Source: Salegentibacter sp. 24 (lineage in GTDB: Bacteria > Bacteroidota > Bacteroidia > Flavobacteriales > Flavobacteriaceae). Taken from it: a stretch of 64,000 bases of DNA. The stretch spans positions 37,766-101,765 of the forward strand of contig NZ_SNWE01000016.1 of the NCBI RefSeq assembly GCF_004362395.1, read 5' to 3'. The notes beneath the pieces were generated by a model. That model made no database searches. It was not told the DNA's origin and saw nothing but the letters and a program-made list of their open reading frames with translations. A program made the position numbers and the translations under genes. Shown piece by piece: positions 1-8,774 of the stretch (the stretch's first letter is position 1; every line of letters starts with the position of its first letter).

Positions 1-2292
1 TCCGCAGCACCAAGATATATTGAAGCCCGTTTATCTAAATTTGCCCTGGAAGTTCTTTTTAACCCAAAGTTGACCGAATGGCAACTTTCTTATGACGGTA
101 GAAAGAAAGAACCCGTTAATTTACCGGTGAAATTTCCCATGTTGCTGGCCCAGGGAGCAGAAGGAATTGCGGTGGGCTTGAGCACCCGAGTGCTTCCGCA
201 TAACTTCAATGAACTTATAGATGCTTCCATAAAACATTTAAAAGGGAAGAAATTTACGATATTCCCAGATTTTCCAACCGGCGGAATTGCTGATATTTCC
301 AATTATAACGACGGGAAACGGGGTGGTCGCGTAAGAGTACGGGCAAAAATTAGTCAATACGATAAAAACACCTTGACTATTACGGAAATCCCCTATGGAA
401 CTACAACTACTACCTTAATCGATTCCATTTTAAAGGCGAATGATAAAGGTAAGATCAAAGTCAAGAAAATTGAGGATAATACTGCTGCCGAGGTAGAAAT
501 TCTTATCCATTTACCTAGTAACATTTCACCGGACAGAACTATAGATGCGCTTTATGCTTTTACCTATTGCGAGAATTCTATAGCACCACTGGGGTGTGTA
601 ATTATAGATAACAAACCTATTTTTCTGGGAGTTTCAGAAATATTAAGAACCTCTACGGACCATACCCTTCATTTGCTGAAGAGAGAATTAGAGATTACCC
701 TTGAGGAACTTGAGGAACAATGGCATTTTTCGTCATTAGAGCGAATTTTTATTGAAAAACGAATCTATCGTGAAATTGAGGAAGAAGAAACCTGGGATGG
801 TGTCATCAATGCTATAGATGAAGGATTAAAGCCGCATATAAAACACTTAAGGCGGGCCGTAACTAGGGATGATATTTCAAGGCTTACGGAAATTAGGATC
901 AAAAGAATTTCGAAATTTGATTTAGATAAGGCACAGCAAAAAATTGAATCTCTGGAAGATGAAATCGCAAAGGTGAAACATCACCTAGATCATTTGGTGG
1001 ATTATGCAGTTGCATATTTCACGAAACTTAAAAATGATTATGGACGAGATAGAGACCGGAAAACCGAATTGCGCATATTTGACGATATCGAAGCCACCAA
1101 AGTTGTGATTAGAAATTCCAAGCTTTATGTAAATAGAAAAGAAGGATTTATCGGTACAGCACTTAAAAAAGACGAATATGTTACCGATTGCAGTGATATA
1201 GATGATATAATCTGTTTTACTGCTGATGGAAAAATGATGGTTACCAAAGTAGATAGCAAGACCTTCATTGGAAAAGATATAATTCACGTTGCCATTTTTA
1301 AGAAAAAGGATAAACGTACTATTTATAATATGATTTATCGTGACGGAAAAAATGGAGCATCATATATAAAACGATTTTCAGTAACCTCGGTTACCCGGGA
1401 CAGGGAATATGATCTGTCTCAAGGAAAAAAAGATTCTAAAGTACATTATTTTTCAGCAAACCCTAATGGGGAGGCCGAAGTAGTAACCATTTTCCTTAGA
1501 CAGGTAGGAAGCATCAAAAAATTGAAATTTGATGTTGATTTCGCTGATATGCTTATTAAAGGTAGAAATGTAAAAGGAAATATTGTTACAAAATATGCCG
1601 TAAAACGAGTAGAATTAAAAGAAGAAGGCGTTTCAACTTTAAAGCCTAGGAGAATCTGGTTTGATGAGACAGTTAAAAGGTTGAACGTAGATGAACGCGG
1701 AGAACTTCTTGGTGAATTCAGAGGTGACGATCGTATTTTAATAATTACCCAGGACGGAATTGCAAAAACCATTATTCCTGAGCTCACTACTCGTTTTGAT
1801 GAAGAAATGGTCGTCCTTGAAAAATGGATGCCCAAAAAACCAATCTCAGCAATTTACTGGGAACCTGAAAAAGAGCGTTTCTATGTAAAGCGGTTTTTAA
1901 TCGAAAACCCGGAAAGGGAGGAGAAATTTATTAGTGAACACCAGAACTCTTATTTAGAATTAGTATCTACCGATTATTACCCTCAGGCGGAAATCGTTTT
2001 CTCCAAACCGCGCGGTAAAGAACAGCGCCCGAATGAAGAAATTAATATTGAAGAATTTATTTCGGTGAAAGGGATTAAGGCTCTTGGAAACCAGTTAACT
2101 ACAGATAAGGTAAAACAGATAAATCCTTTAGAGCCTTTACCTTATGAAGAGGAGAAGGAAATTCATGCTGAAGATCTTGAAGTTGTAGAAGAAGAATCCG
2201 TTTCTGAAGAAAAAAACACGCTTAATATCGTTCGGAAAAAAGAAGATTCCGATAATTCGTCCCAAAGTCAGACTAAGTTATTTGATGAGTAA
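1..2292 (+). CDS. parC: DNA topoisomerase IV/gyrase subunit A, 5'-truncated by the window
   Basis: Type IIA topoisomerase A subunit, which cuts and rejoins both DNA strands and with ParE decatenates daughter chromosomes. The reading frame is open from base 1, so the N-terminal winged-helix part lies outside the window. The first codons read SAAPRY, and the Tyr at bases 16-18 is the catalytic tyrosine of the (A/P)RY(I/T)E motif. The rest of the breakage-reunion domain follows (TEIPYGTTT near residue 125, a long coiled coil near 270-330), then a C-terminal DNA-wrapping region and an acidic tail. The visible part is 763 residues. ParC is preferred over GyrA because of the divergent C-terminal half and the acidic tail usual in Bacteroidota; the gyrase A-box could not be identified. 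The stop codon abuts the mscL start. Confidence 0.93.
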   Translation, partial: SAAPRYIEARLSKFALEVLFNPKLTEWQLSYDGRKKEPVNLPVKFPMLLAQGAEGIAVGLSTRVLPHNFNELIDASIKHLKGKKFTIFPDFPTGGIADISNYNDGKRGGRVRVRAKISQYDKNTLTITEIPYGTTTTTLIDSILKANDKGKIKVKKIEDNTAAEVEILIHLPSNISPDRTIDALYAFTYCENSIAPLGCVIIDNKPIFLGVSEILRTSTDHTLHLLKRELEITLEELEEQWHFSSLERIFIEKRIYREIEEEETWDGVINAIDEGLKPHIKHLRRAVTRDDISRLTEIRIKRISKFDLDKAQQKIESLEDEIAKVKHHLDHLVDYAVAYFTKLKNDYGRDRDRKTELRIFDDIEATKVVIRNSKLYVNRKEGFIGTALKKDEYVTDCSDIDDIICFTADGKMMVTKVDSKTFIGKDIIHVAIFKKKDKRTIYNMIYRDGKNGASYIKRFSVTSVTRDREYDLSQGKKDSKVHYFSANPNGEAEVVTIFLRQVGSIKKLKFDVDFADMLIKGRNVKGNIVTKYAVKRVELKEEGVSTLKPRRIWFDETVKRLNVDERGELLGEFRGDDRILIITQDGIAKTIIPELTTRFDEEMVVLEKWMPKKPISAIYWEPEKERFYVKRFLIENPEREEKFISEHQNSYLELVSTDYYPQAEIVFSKPRGKEQRPNEEINIEEFISVKGIKALGNQLTTDKVKQINPLEPLPYEEEKEIHAEDLEVVEEESVSEEKNTLNIVRKKEDSDNSSQSQTKLFDE

Positions 2293-2748
2293 ATGAGCAT
2301 ATTACAAGAGTTTAAGGAATTTGCCATTAAAGGAAATATGGTAGATATGGCCGTGGGAATTATAATCGGCACGGCTTTTAATTCAGTCGTTAATACTCTG
2401 GTCCAACAAGTGGTGATGCCCCCCCTGAGTTTAATGACTAACGGCATTGACTTCGCGAATAAAAAGTGGATTCTTAGGGATAGCGTTGCCAGCGCTGAAG
2501 GTGACTTGGTTATCGAAGAAGTCGCTGTAGGTTATGGAGCTTTAATAGAGTCCCTGTTGGATTTTTTAATTATTGGTCTTACAATTTTCGTAGTGGTAAG
2601 ATTTATGAATCGCTTTAGAAAGAAGGCTGAAAATCCAGAAGATAAACGGGAGGTTACTCCCAAAGATATAGAGCTTTTAGCCAAAATGAATCATCTTATG
2701 GAAGAGCAAAATCTTCTGCTCAAAAGAAATTTTTCAGAACGGAAATAA
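2293..2748 (+). CDS. mscL: large-conductance mechanosensitive channel MscL
   Basis: Homopentameric inner-membrane channel that opens under high membrane tension to release solutes during hypo-osmotic shock. The 151-residue length is normal. The N-terminal helix and first membrane segment carry the family signature (EFKEFAIKGNMVDMAVGIIIG, residues about 5-25, with the pore-lining Gly/Ala face), a periplasmic loop follows, and TM2 is near residues 78-102, then a charged cytoplasmic helix. The ATG follows the parC TAA with no spacer, so it is probably cotranscribed with parC. Confidence 0.96.
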   Translation: MSILQEFKEFAIKGNMVDMAVGIIIGTAFNSVVNTLVQQVVMPPLSLMTNGIDFANKKWILRDSVASAEGDLVIEEVAVGYGALIESLLDFLIIGLTIFVVVRFMNRFRKKAENPEDKREVTPKDIELLAKMNHLMEEQNLLLKRNFSERK

Positions 2749-2751
2749 TTT

Positions 2752-3126
2752 TTATCTAACGCGATTAACCGAACCGCGTTGTTTTTTATCCTGCCCCACA
2801 ATCCCGTACTCAAAGGTATAACCATCTTTATTTGTAGTAAGTATTTTTATATGTATCGGCTTTTCTTCCGCCATGCTATTGGGATTTAAATTTCTCAGAA
2901 TGTATTCGCAATCATTTATCCATCTGACTGAAGAAGTATCAGATTTCCCCTGGAATTTATCTATTTCTATAGAATCGTTTCTTATAAAAGTAGAAGTGGC
3001 TAATTCACCGTTTAAATAGGTTTTATATTCGAATGTTCCAGTTTTATAATCGATGCAATTTCTTTCCGGTTGAAAGCAGCCGGAAAATATAAAAACAAGA
3101 CTACAGAACACTAAAAGTTTCTTCAT
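2752..3126 (-). CDS. small secreted lipoprotein of unknown function
   Basis: A 124-residue protein starting at the inner Met, which gives a clean lipoprotein signal peptide (MKKLLVFCSLVFIFSGC, lipobox FSGC, acylated Cys at residue 17). Seven extra residues upstream are possible but less likely. The mature part is soluble, beta-rich and charged with two further Cys (near residues 23 and 72), which could form a disulfide. Proteins of this type often sit beside parC in flavobacteria and are sometimes labelled as topoisomerase by proximity; nothing in this sequence supports a DNA function. It is convergent with mscL, three bases apart. Confidence 0.8.
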   Translation of the reverse strand: MKKLLVFCSLVFIFSGCFQPERNCIDYKTGTFEYKTYLNGELATSTFIRNDSIEIDKFQGKSDTSSVRWINDCEYILRNLNPNSMAEEKPIHIKILTTNKDGYTFEYGIVGQDKKQRGSVNRVR

Positions 3127-3171
3127 GACATTTCTTTTGAACTGCAAAATAAGTCATTTATAACGGGACTT

Positions 3172-3582
3172 TCAATTTTCAAAGGCTTCAAAAGTACCAT
3201 CTTGGTAAAAAATCACAATTTTTCTAATAGGTTTGCTTTTTCCGGATTTGCTAAAAGAAAATGGCATTTCATTTTTCTCTGGACTACTATTTTCTTGGTG
3301 GTTTAAAGTGGATGAGGTGTCCTTTATAGCTTCCTGGGGAGCGATAGGTTTACCAGAAGGAGGAAAGCTTCCTTTTCCATTTAATAGCCAATATAATTCC
3401 ACTTCGGGAAATGACTTTATAACCTTCATTACAAAATCCAAACTAGGCTTGTTTCTGCCCGATAAAATATGCGAAATAGAAGATCGTCCAACTTCAATTT
3501 TATCAGCAAAACCTGCAGCCGATAATTCATAAAATTCGAGGATTTTATGCAAGCGTTTAGAAAAATCCTCGGTGTTTACCAT
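3172..3582 (-). CDS. XRE-family helix-turn-helix transcriptional regulator
   Basis: A 136-residue DNA-binding protein. Residues about 6-62 form a Cro/C1-type HTH (AGFADKIEVGRSSISHILSG is the turn and recognition helix), followed by the PSLDFVMKVIKSFPEVELYWLLNG segment common in Bacteroidota XRE proteins and a low-complexity linker with a short basic/aromatic C-terminus. It is divergent from the M14 peptidase gene. Six copies of a TTTAC-N4-GTAAA palindrome lie in and around the shared intergenic region. One overlaps its own start codon and one covers its -7 box, so autorepression is likely. The ligand or signal is unknown. Confidence 0.9.
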   Translation of the reverse strand: MVNTEDFSKRLHKILEFYELSAAGFADKIEVGRSSISHILSGRNKPSLDFVMKVIKSFPEVELYWLLNGKGSFPPSGKPIAPQEAIKDTSSTLNHQENSSPEKNEMPFSFSKSGKSKPIRKIVIFYQDGTFEAFEN

Positions 3583-3659
3583 TGTAAATAATACTGTAGT
3601 GAATTGTTATTTACAAATGTAATCAAACCTATTGTAGCCTGCAAATTACAATTGTAATT
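3575..3659. promoter_or_regulatory. three operator-like palindromes at the XRE promoter, exactly 35 bp apart
   Basis: Sites fitting TTTAC-N4-GTAAA occur at 3575-3588 (TTTACCATTGTAAA, overlapping the XRE start codon), 3609-3623 (ATTTACAAATGTAAT) and 3644-3659 (AATTACAATTGTAATT, a perfect 16-bp palindrome). Their centres are 3581.5, 3616.5 and 3651.5, giving two identical 35-bp spacings. The second site contains the minus-strand -7 box and the third touches the -33 box. Binding by the adjacent XRE protein is inference. Confidence 0.7.
3614..3645 (-). promoter_or_regulatory. Bacteroidota-type promoter of the XRE regulator
   Basis: Read on the minus strand, TTTG (3645-3642) is followed after 20 bases by TACATTTG (3621-3614). 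This fits the Bacteroidota sigma-ABfr consensus TTTG-N19/21-TAnnTTTG. The predicted start site is near 3608, leaving a leader of about 25 bases before the ATG at 3582. Confidence 0.65.
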
Positions 3660-3785
3660 AAATCAAACAGGGTAAACTTATACTTTAATTGAACGAGTTT
3701 AAAAAACTAAAAATAAGAATATTATATGTAAAATATAATTCAGTTGGAGAAATTCCATGTCTCTGGCATTTTGAAATCAATTAGT

Positions 3786-3860
3786 GTTTACAGATGTAAC
3801 TAATAAAAGTTAATTTAATCGTTTACAATTGTGAATTTTGTATTGTTTACTTTTGTAAAC
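3786..3860. promoter_or_regulatory. three operator-like palindromes upstream of the M14 peptidase
   Basis: Further copies of the same palindrome lie at 3786-3800 (GTTTACAGATGTAAC), 3821-3836 (GTTTACAATTGTGAAT) and 3845-3860 (GTTTACTTTTGTAAAC). Centre spacings are 35 and 24 bp. The last site ends directly at the preferred peptidase ATG and contains TACTTTTG, a match to the -7 consensus TAnnTTTG, although no well-spaced -33 box is visible. This suggests that the XRE protein also controls the peptidase gene. Confidence 0.6.
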
Positions 3861-5024
3861 ATGAAAAAAATGACATTATACAAACAACTTTTGCAGGACT
3901 ATAATTTGTTTAAAGAAGAGGGAGTTTCCGGAAGGTATGTTCGATATGCTGATATCCAAATTTTACTCAAAAAATTGGGAGATGAATTCCTTTTGGAAGA
4001 AATTGGAGAATCGGTTTTGGGAAAGCCTATCGATGGGATTCAATTCGGCAGTGGAAAAATTAGAATTCTTGCCTGGTCCCAAATGCACGGAAATGAATCT
4101 ACCACTACAAAAGCTATTTTTGACCTGCTTAATTATATTTATAAATACAAAAAAGAAGCTTTTGTGATATCGCTGTTGGAGAAATGTAGTTTCTATATTC
4201 TCCCCATGTTGAATCCTGATGGCGCTCAGGCGTATACCCGTGTTAATTCCAATAAGGTTGATCTAAACCGAGATGCCCAGGATTTAAGTCAGCCCGAAAG
4301 TAGGATTCTTCGAAAAGTTTTTGAAAAATTTAAACCTGACTTCTGTTTAAACCTCCACGACCAGCGCACTATTTTTAGTGTCGGCAATAAGCCAGATCCT
4401 GCAGTGCTCTCTTTTTTAACGCCTTCTATGGATAAGGAACGACGAATTTTTCCTTCCAGGATTAAAAGTATGCAGCTTATTGCAAAAATTGTCGATGATC
4501 TTTCCGATTTGTTACCCAATAGAATAGGCAGGTATGATGATGGATTTAATATTAATTGTACAGGAGATACTTTTCAAAGTACCCAAACTCCTACGATTCT
4601 TTTTGAAGCCGGCCATTTTCCGGGGGATTACCAGAGAGAAGAAACCCGGAAATATGTGTTTTTAGCTTTAATATCTGTTTTGAAAGCTATTAGTGAAAAA
4701 AGTTTCGAAAATTTGGATTATAATAAATACCAGGCAATTCCAGAGAATAAAAAGCTTTTCAATGATGTTATTCTAAGAGGGGTTAATTCAGAAAATGGCA
4801 TAGTAGATATCGCCATTCAATATAAAGAAGAGGTAAAAAATAAAGAACTGGTCTTTATTCCAATAATCGAAAAAATAGCTCCTAAAATTAGCAGATTTGC
4901 ACATAAAGAAATCATTTGTGAGAATAAAAAAATTACCATTAATCACAAATCTATACTTACCGAAAACGTTATAGTTAATAAAATCGCCTTAAATGGTGTA
5001 GAATTACAGTTTAAATGTGAATAA
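3861..5024 (+). CDS. M14-family zinc carboxypeptidase
   Basis: Predicted zinc metallopeptidase of 387 residues, removing C-terminal residues from peptides or acting on muropeptide-type amides. The M14 ligands are visible: HxxE in QMHGNES (residues about 73-79), the LNRD substrate-binding segment with DLNRDAQ (near 134), a third zinc ligand in LNLHDQ (near 168) and a candidate catalytic Glu in FEAGHFPGD (near 250). There is no signal peptide or membrane segment, so a cytosolic location is likely. I chose the ATG at 3861 over the GTG at 3831 because the GTG-ATG stretch is made of two operator-like palindromes. It is divergent from the XRE gene. A hairpin of 9 bp overlaps the stop codon (5018-5050) without a clear T-run. 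Confidence 0.85.
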   Translation: MKKMTLYKQLLQDYNLFKEEGVSGRYVRYADIQILLKKLGDEFLLEEIGESVLGKPIDGIQFGSGKIRILAWSQMHGNESTTTKAIFDLLNYIYKYKKEAFVISLLEKCSFYILPMLNPDGAQAYTRVNSNKVDLNRDAQDLSQPESRILRKVFEKFKPDFCLNLHDQRTIFSVGNKPDPAVLSFLTPSMDKERRIFPSRIKSMQLIAKIVDDLSDLLPNRIGRYDDGFNINCTGDTFQSTQTPTILFEAGHFPGDYQREETRKYVFLALISVLKAISEKSFENLDYNKYQAIPENKKLFNDVILRGVNSENGIVDIAIQYKEEVKNKELVFIPIIEKIAPKISRFAHKEIICENKKITINHKSILTENVIVNKIALNGVELQFKCE

Positions 5025-5099
5025 TTCTCAAAAACCTTAGCAATTATTCAAGGATTTTGTATTAATTTTGAATTTCATATAAATAAAGAAATTTAAAAA

Positions 5100-5579
5100 A
5101 TGGCCAAGTTTAAATTAGACGAAACAGATCACCAAATTCTCGATATGTTAATTGAGAATACTAGGACTCCATTTACCGATATCGCGAAGAAACTTTTAAT
5201 ATCGGCAGGAACTGTACATGTAAGGGTTAAAAAAATGGAAGAAGCAGGAATTATAAAAGGTTCCTCTTTAACCCTTGACTACAAGAAATTGGGTTATGCG
5301 TTTATTGCCTATGTTGGTGTATTTTTAAAGAATACTTCGCAAACTAAATTCGTACTGGAACGTATTAATGAAATTCCATTCGTAACTGTTGCCCACGTAA
5401 CTACAGGTAAATTTAACGTGTTTTGCAAAATTAGAGCACGAAATACTCAGCACGCTAAGGAAGTTATCTTTCAATTAGACGATATTGAAGGAGTTTACAG
5501 AACAGAAACTATGATTTCTTTAGAAGAGAGCTTAAACGATAAAAAACGTTTAATGCACTCTATTTTTCAGGACATGTAA
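5100..5579 (+). CDS. Lrp/AsnC-family transcriptional regulator
   Basis: A 159-residue regulator with an N-terminal winged HTH (residues about 6-62, DETDHQILDMLIENTRTPFT then GTVHVRVKKMEEAGII) and a C-terminal RAM/Lrp ligand-binding domain (about 68-140, beta-alpha-beta-beta-alpha-beta). Family members form octamers and sense amino acids. TAATTTTG at 5063-5070 resembles a -7 box, but no -33 element is seen. A strong intrinsic terminator follows the stop, so it is monocistronic. Confidence 0.93.
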   Translation: MAKFKLDETDHQILDMLIENTRTPFTDIAKKLLISAGTVHVRVKKMEEAGIIKGSSLTLDYKKLGYAFIAYVGVFLKNTSQTKFVLERINEIPFVTVAHVTTGKFNVFCKIRARNTQHAKEVIFQLDDIEGVYRTETMISLEESLNDKKRLMHSIFQDM

Positions 5580-5598
5580 ACAAGCCTAAATTTATTAT

Positions 5599-5636
5599 AA
5601 AAACCCTTTAGGCTACTGTGTTTAAAGGGTTTTTTT
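5599..5636 (+). terminator. rho-independent terminator after the Lrp gene
   Basis: A 12-bp perfect stem (AAAAACCCTTTA at 5599-5610, TAAAGGGTTTTT at 5623-5634) with a 12-base loop and a run of T. It also shows that the PEP carboxylase cannot start as far upstream as 5618, which lies within the loop. Confidence 0.85.
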
Positions 5637-5674
5637 ATAATTTTAAAATCAATCTTAATCAACTAAAATTTATT

Positions 5675-8248
5675 ATGAACAGAGAACCAAAACTGGAACG
5701 TTTTAACGAAAGTGTGCTTTCAAAATACCAGGTTTATAACAGTATATTTTTAACCCTGCCTTTTGACGATATTAGCAAAACAGGATCCCTGCTACCTCTA
5801 TTTCAGGAGTTATGTGAAGCCGGTTTTAAGCAGAATAAAAATCCTTCAGAAATTATTGAAACCTTCTTCAGTAAATATCAGGATGATCCTTCCGAAGAAC
5901 TTCAGATCAGTTTATTATTTAGGTTTATCCAATACATAGAGCGGCAGGTAGTACTTTTTGATGCTATTGAAGACGCTTCTTTTCCGATAGTGAATAATAT
6001 GGACGGTCGCGGTACTCTTAGAAACGTTAAAGAGGAAGCCGAAGCAAAGGATAAAACACCGGAATTACGTGAATATCTGAAACGCTTTAATGTAAGGCCA
6101 ACTTTGACAGCGCACCCCACGCAGTTTTATCCAGGGGCTGTTTTAGGAATTATTACTGATCTAGACAAAGCTATCCAAAAGAACGATATTACCCTAATTA
6201 AAAAATTACTATCACAACTCGGGAAAACCCCGTTTTTCAAGAAAGAAAAGCCAACACCATATGATGAGGCGGTTAGTCTAATCTGGTATTTTGAAAATGT
6301 ATTTTACCAGAGTGTCAGTAAAATCTATAATTACATTCAACAAAATATTTTTGAAGGACAGGATATTGGCAATCAGGTTATCAATTTAGGATTCTGGCCA
6401 GGCGGAGACCGTGATGGAAATCCTTTTGTAACTACTGAGATCACCTTAAAGGTTGCTCAAAGATTGAGAAGCACAATTTTACTTAATTATTATCGTGATA
6501 TTAGAGCACTTAAAAGAAGGGTAACCTTTAATGAAGTTGATCTAATTATCGCTGAAATGGAAACCGCGCTTTATCAGAGTGCAATCTCCAGATCCGGAAA
6601 GATTAAAATGTCACTTGAAGACTTTAAATCAAAACTACAACAGATCAGGGAAATAGTTGAAGAAAAACACCAGGGGCTGTTTATTGAAGAAATAAATGAT
6701 TTAATCAATAAGGTTAATATCTTCGGTTACCATTTTGCTACTTTAGACATCCGTCAGGATTCAGGAATTCATGATGAGGTTCTTAAAGAAATCCTTAAAA
6801 AACACGCGGATTTATTTCCTGAAAATTATGCTTCGCTCTCTAATGAAGAGCAAATTGAAACCCTTACCAAGGTTCAAGGGAATATAGATCCCGATCATTT
6901 TGAGGATGGAATAGTTAAATCTACCCTTTCTTCCATTTATGCGATGAAGGAAATTCAGGGAAAAAATGGAGAAAATGGAGCTAACAGGTATATAATTAGT
7001 CATAGTGAAGTCCCTCAAAGTATTTTAGAACCCTTTGCATTCTTAAGGCTATGCGGTTGGAAAAAGCCGACGGTAGATATTATCCCACTTTTCGAAACAG
7101 TTCCTGATTTAAAAGCTTCCCCAGATGTCATGGAAACATTGTATAAAAACCAGGTTTATCGTGAGCATTTGAAAAGCAGAGGTGATAAGCAAACGATTAT
7201 GCTCGGATTCAGTGACGGGACTAAAGACGGCGGTTATTTAATGGCTAATTGGAGTATTTACAAAGCCAAGGAAATGCTTACCGAGGTTTCCAGAAAATAT
7301 GGTATCAAGGTCGTTTTCTTTGATGGTAGAGGAGGACCACCGGCTCGTGGCGGCGGTAAAACCCACCAGTTCTACGCATCTTTAGGTTCTGGTATTGAAA
7401 ATGAAGAAATCCAGTTGACCGTGCAAGGGCAAACGATTAGTTCTAATTTCGGAACCCGGGATTCGTGTAGATATAACCTGGAGCAATTGCTTAGTTCCGG
7501 AGTTTCTAACGAGATCTTTAGTAAAGGGGAAAATCAATTAACTGATGAAGACCGGGAAACCATGACAAATCTTGCTGAAATTAGTTATGAGACTTACACT
7601 AATTTCAAGGAGCATGAGAAGTTTATTCCTTATTTGGAAAAAATGAGTACCCTAAAATATTACTCTAAAACCAATATTGGAAGTCGTCCTTCAAAAAGAA
7701 ATAAATCAGCTAAATTAAATTTAACCGATTTAAGGGCCATTCCGTTTGTGGGAAGCTGGAGCCAGTTGAAACAGAATGTTCCAGGATTTTTCGGAGTAGG
7801 AACTGCCTTGGAGAAGTATGAAAAAGCAGGAGAATTTCATAAAGTCAAACAACTTTATAACAATTCGGTTTTCTTTAAAACGCTACTGGAAAATTCTATG
7901 ATGAGCCTTACCAAATCTTTCTTTGCACTTACAGCTTATATGGAGAAAGACAAGGAATTTGGTGATTTTTGGAAAATTATTTATGCTGAATACAAACGTA
8001 GTCATGCCATGTTATTGAAAGTAACCGGTTACCAGGAACTGATGGAAAATCAACCAGCAGGAAGAGCTTCTATTCAAGCTCGTGAGCGCATTGTATTGCC
8101 ATTGTTAACCATTCAACAGCATGCCCTTAGAAAAGTACAGGAGCTTCAGAAACAAGGTAAGAGCAAAGAGGAGTTGCTTGAGGTATACGAGAAAATGGTA
8201 ACCCGTTCTCTTTACGGTAATATTAATGCAAGCAGAAATTCAGCTTAA
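5675..8248 (+). CDS. ppc: phosphoenolpyruvate carboxylase
   Basis: Anaplerotic enzyme converting PEP and bicarbonate to oxaloacetate. The 857-residue length fits bacterial PEPC. Signatures are TAHPT with the catalytic His at residue 147, GDRDGNPFV near 250, FFDGRGGPPARGGG near 547-560 containing the mobile loop and catalytic Arg, and the IPFVGSWSQ segment. The C-terminus reads NINASRNSA, close to the MRNTG-type end of PEPC. The ATG at 5675 is preferred because the upstream in-frame start lies in the preceding terminator. The stop is one base before the preferred DinB-like start, so the pair is likely cotranscribed. Confidence 0.97.
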   Translation: MNREPKLERFNESVLSKYQVYNSIFLTLPFDDISKTGSLLPLFQELCEAGFKQNKNPSEIIETFFSKYQDDPSEELQISLLFRFIQYIERQVVLFDAIEDASFPIVNNMDGRGTLRNVKEEAEAKDKTPELREYLKRFNVRPTLTAHPTQFYPGAVLGIITDLDKAIQKNDITLIKKLLSQLGKTPFFKKEKPTPYDEAVSLIWYFENVFYQSVSKIYNYIQQNIFEGQDIGNQVINLGFWPGGDRDGNPFVTTEITLKVAQRLRSTILLNYYRDIRALKRRVTFNEVDLIIAEMETALYQSAISRSGKIKMSLEDFKSKLQQIREIVEEKHQGLFIEEINDLINKVNIFGYHFATLDIRQDSGIHDEVLKEILKKHADLFPENYASLSNEEQIETLTKVQGNIDPDHFEDGIVKSTLSSIYAMKEIQGKNGENGANRYIISHSEVPQSILEPFAFLRLCGWKKPTVDIIPLFETVPDLKASPDVMETLYKNQVYREHLKSRGDKQTIMLGFSDGTKDGGYLMANWSIYKAKEMLTEVSRKYGIKVVFFDGRGGPPARGGGKTHQFYASLGSGIENEEIQLTVQGQTISSNFGTRDSCRYNLEQLLSSGVSNEIFSKGENQLTDEDRETMTNLAEISYETYTNFKEHEKFIPYLEKMSTLKYYSKTNIGSRPSKRNKSAKLNLTDLRAIPFVGSWSQLKQNVPGFFGVGTALEKYEKAGEFHKVKQLYNNSVFFKTLLENSMMSLTKSFFALTAYMEKDKEFGDFWKIIYAEYKRSHAMLLKVTGYQELMENQPAGRASIQARERIVLPLLTIQQHALRKVQELQKQGKSKEELLEVYEKMVTRSLYGNINASRNSA

Positions 8249-8249
8249 T

Positions 8250-8774
8250 ATGATAGCAAATAGTTTAGAATCTAATGAGTACAATGCGTACTACGACAGA
8301 TATTTGCAAAAAATCCCCGGCACTTTAGAGCTGGGGATTTTACTTCTTGAAAACAGGGAAGAATTTCTTCAGCTTTTAGATAAAATAAGGCCAGAAGATC
8401 TAAAGTATAGTTATGCCAAAGGAAAATGGACCATAGCTGAAGTACTTCAGCACCTTATAGATGTAGAAAGAATTTTTCAATACAGGTCGCTCACTCTGGC
8501 AAGGGAACCCGGAATTAAATTACCGGGATTTGATCATAACGCATACACTCCTATGAGTTCTGCACAAAACCGGAATTTAAAAAGTTTTAAAAAAGAATTT
8601 AAAACGGTAAGAAATGCAGGTATTTCTCTTTATCGTAGTTTTTCAAAAGAAATGCTGGAGCGTCAGGGGTTTGTAAGTGGGAGTCCAACGAGCTGCCGTG
8701 CTTTAGGTTTTATAACAGCAGGCCATACCAAACATCATATTGAAATATTCAAAGATAATTATCGAATTTTATGA
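8250..8774 (+). CDS. DinB/YfiT-like metal-dependent four-helix protein
   Basis: A 174-residue DinB-superfamily protein. The metal-site pattern is visible: WTIAEVLQHLIDVE with the first His near residue 67, and GHTKHHIEI near 159-167 with the His pair. Family members are divalent-metal proteins, some acting as thiol transferases or hydrolases; the substrate here is unknown. An alternative ATG at 8226 would overlap ppc by 23 bases; the ATG at 8250 immediately after the ppc stop is preferred. The stop overlaps the next gene in ATGA. Confidence 0.85.
   Translation: MIANSLESNEYNAYYDRYLQKIPGTLELGILLLENREEFLQLLDKIRPEDLKYSYAKGKWTIAEVLQHLIDVERIFQYRSLTLAREPGIKLPGFDHNAYTPMSSAQNRNLKSFKKEFKTVRNAGISLYRSFSKEMLERQGFVSGSPTSCRALGFITAGHTKHHIEIFKDNYRIL

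Noticed and set aside
2752..3126. Topoisomerase-related function for the protein next to parC
   Set aside because: It has a lipoprotein signal and no nucleic-acid motif; proximity alone is not evidence.
3831..3860. GTG start ten codons upstream for the M14 peptidase
   Set aside because: The stretch consists of two palindromes and a promoter-like box, so it is better explained as regulatory DNA; the ATG at 3861 fits.
5618..5674. Upstream start for PEP carboxylase adding 19 residues
   Set aside because: The added codons lie in the loop and stem of the preceding terminator.
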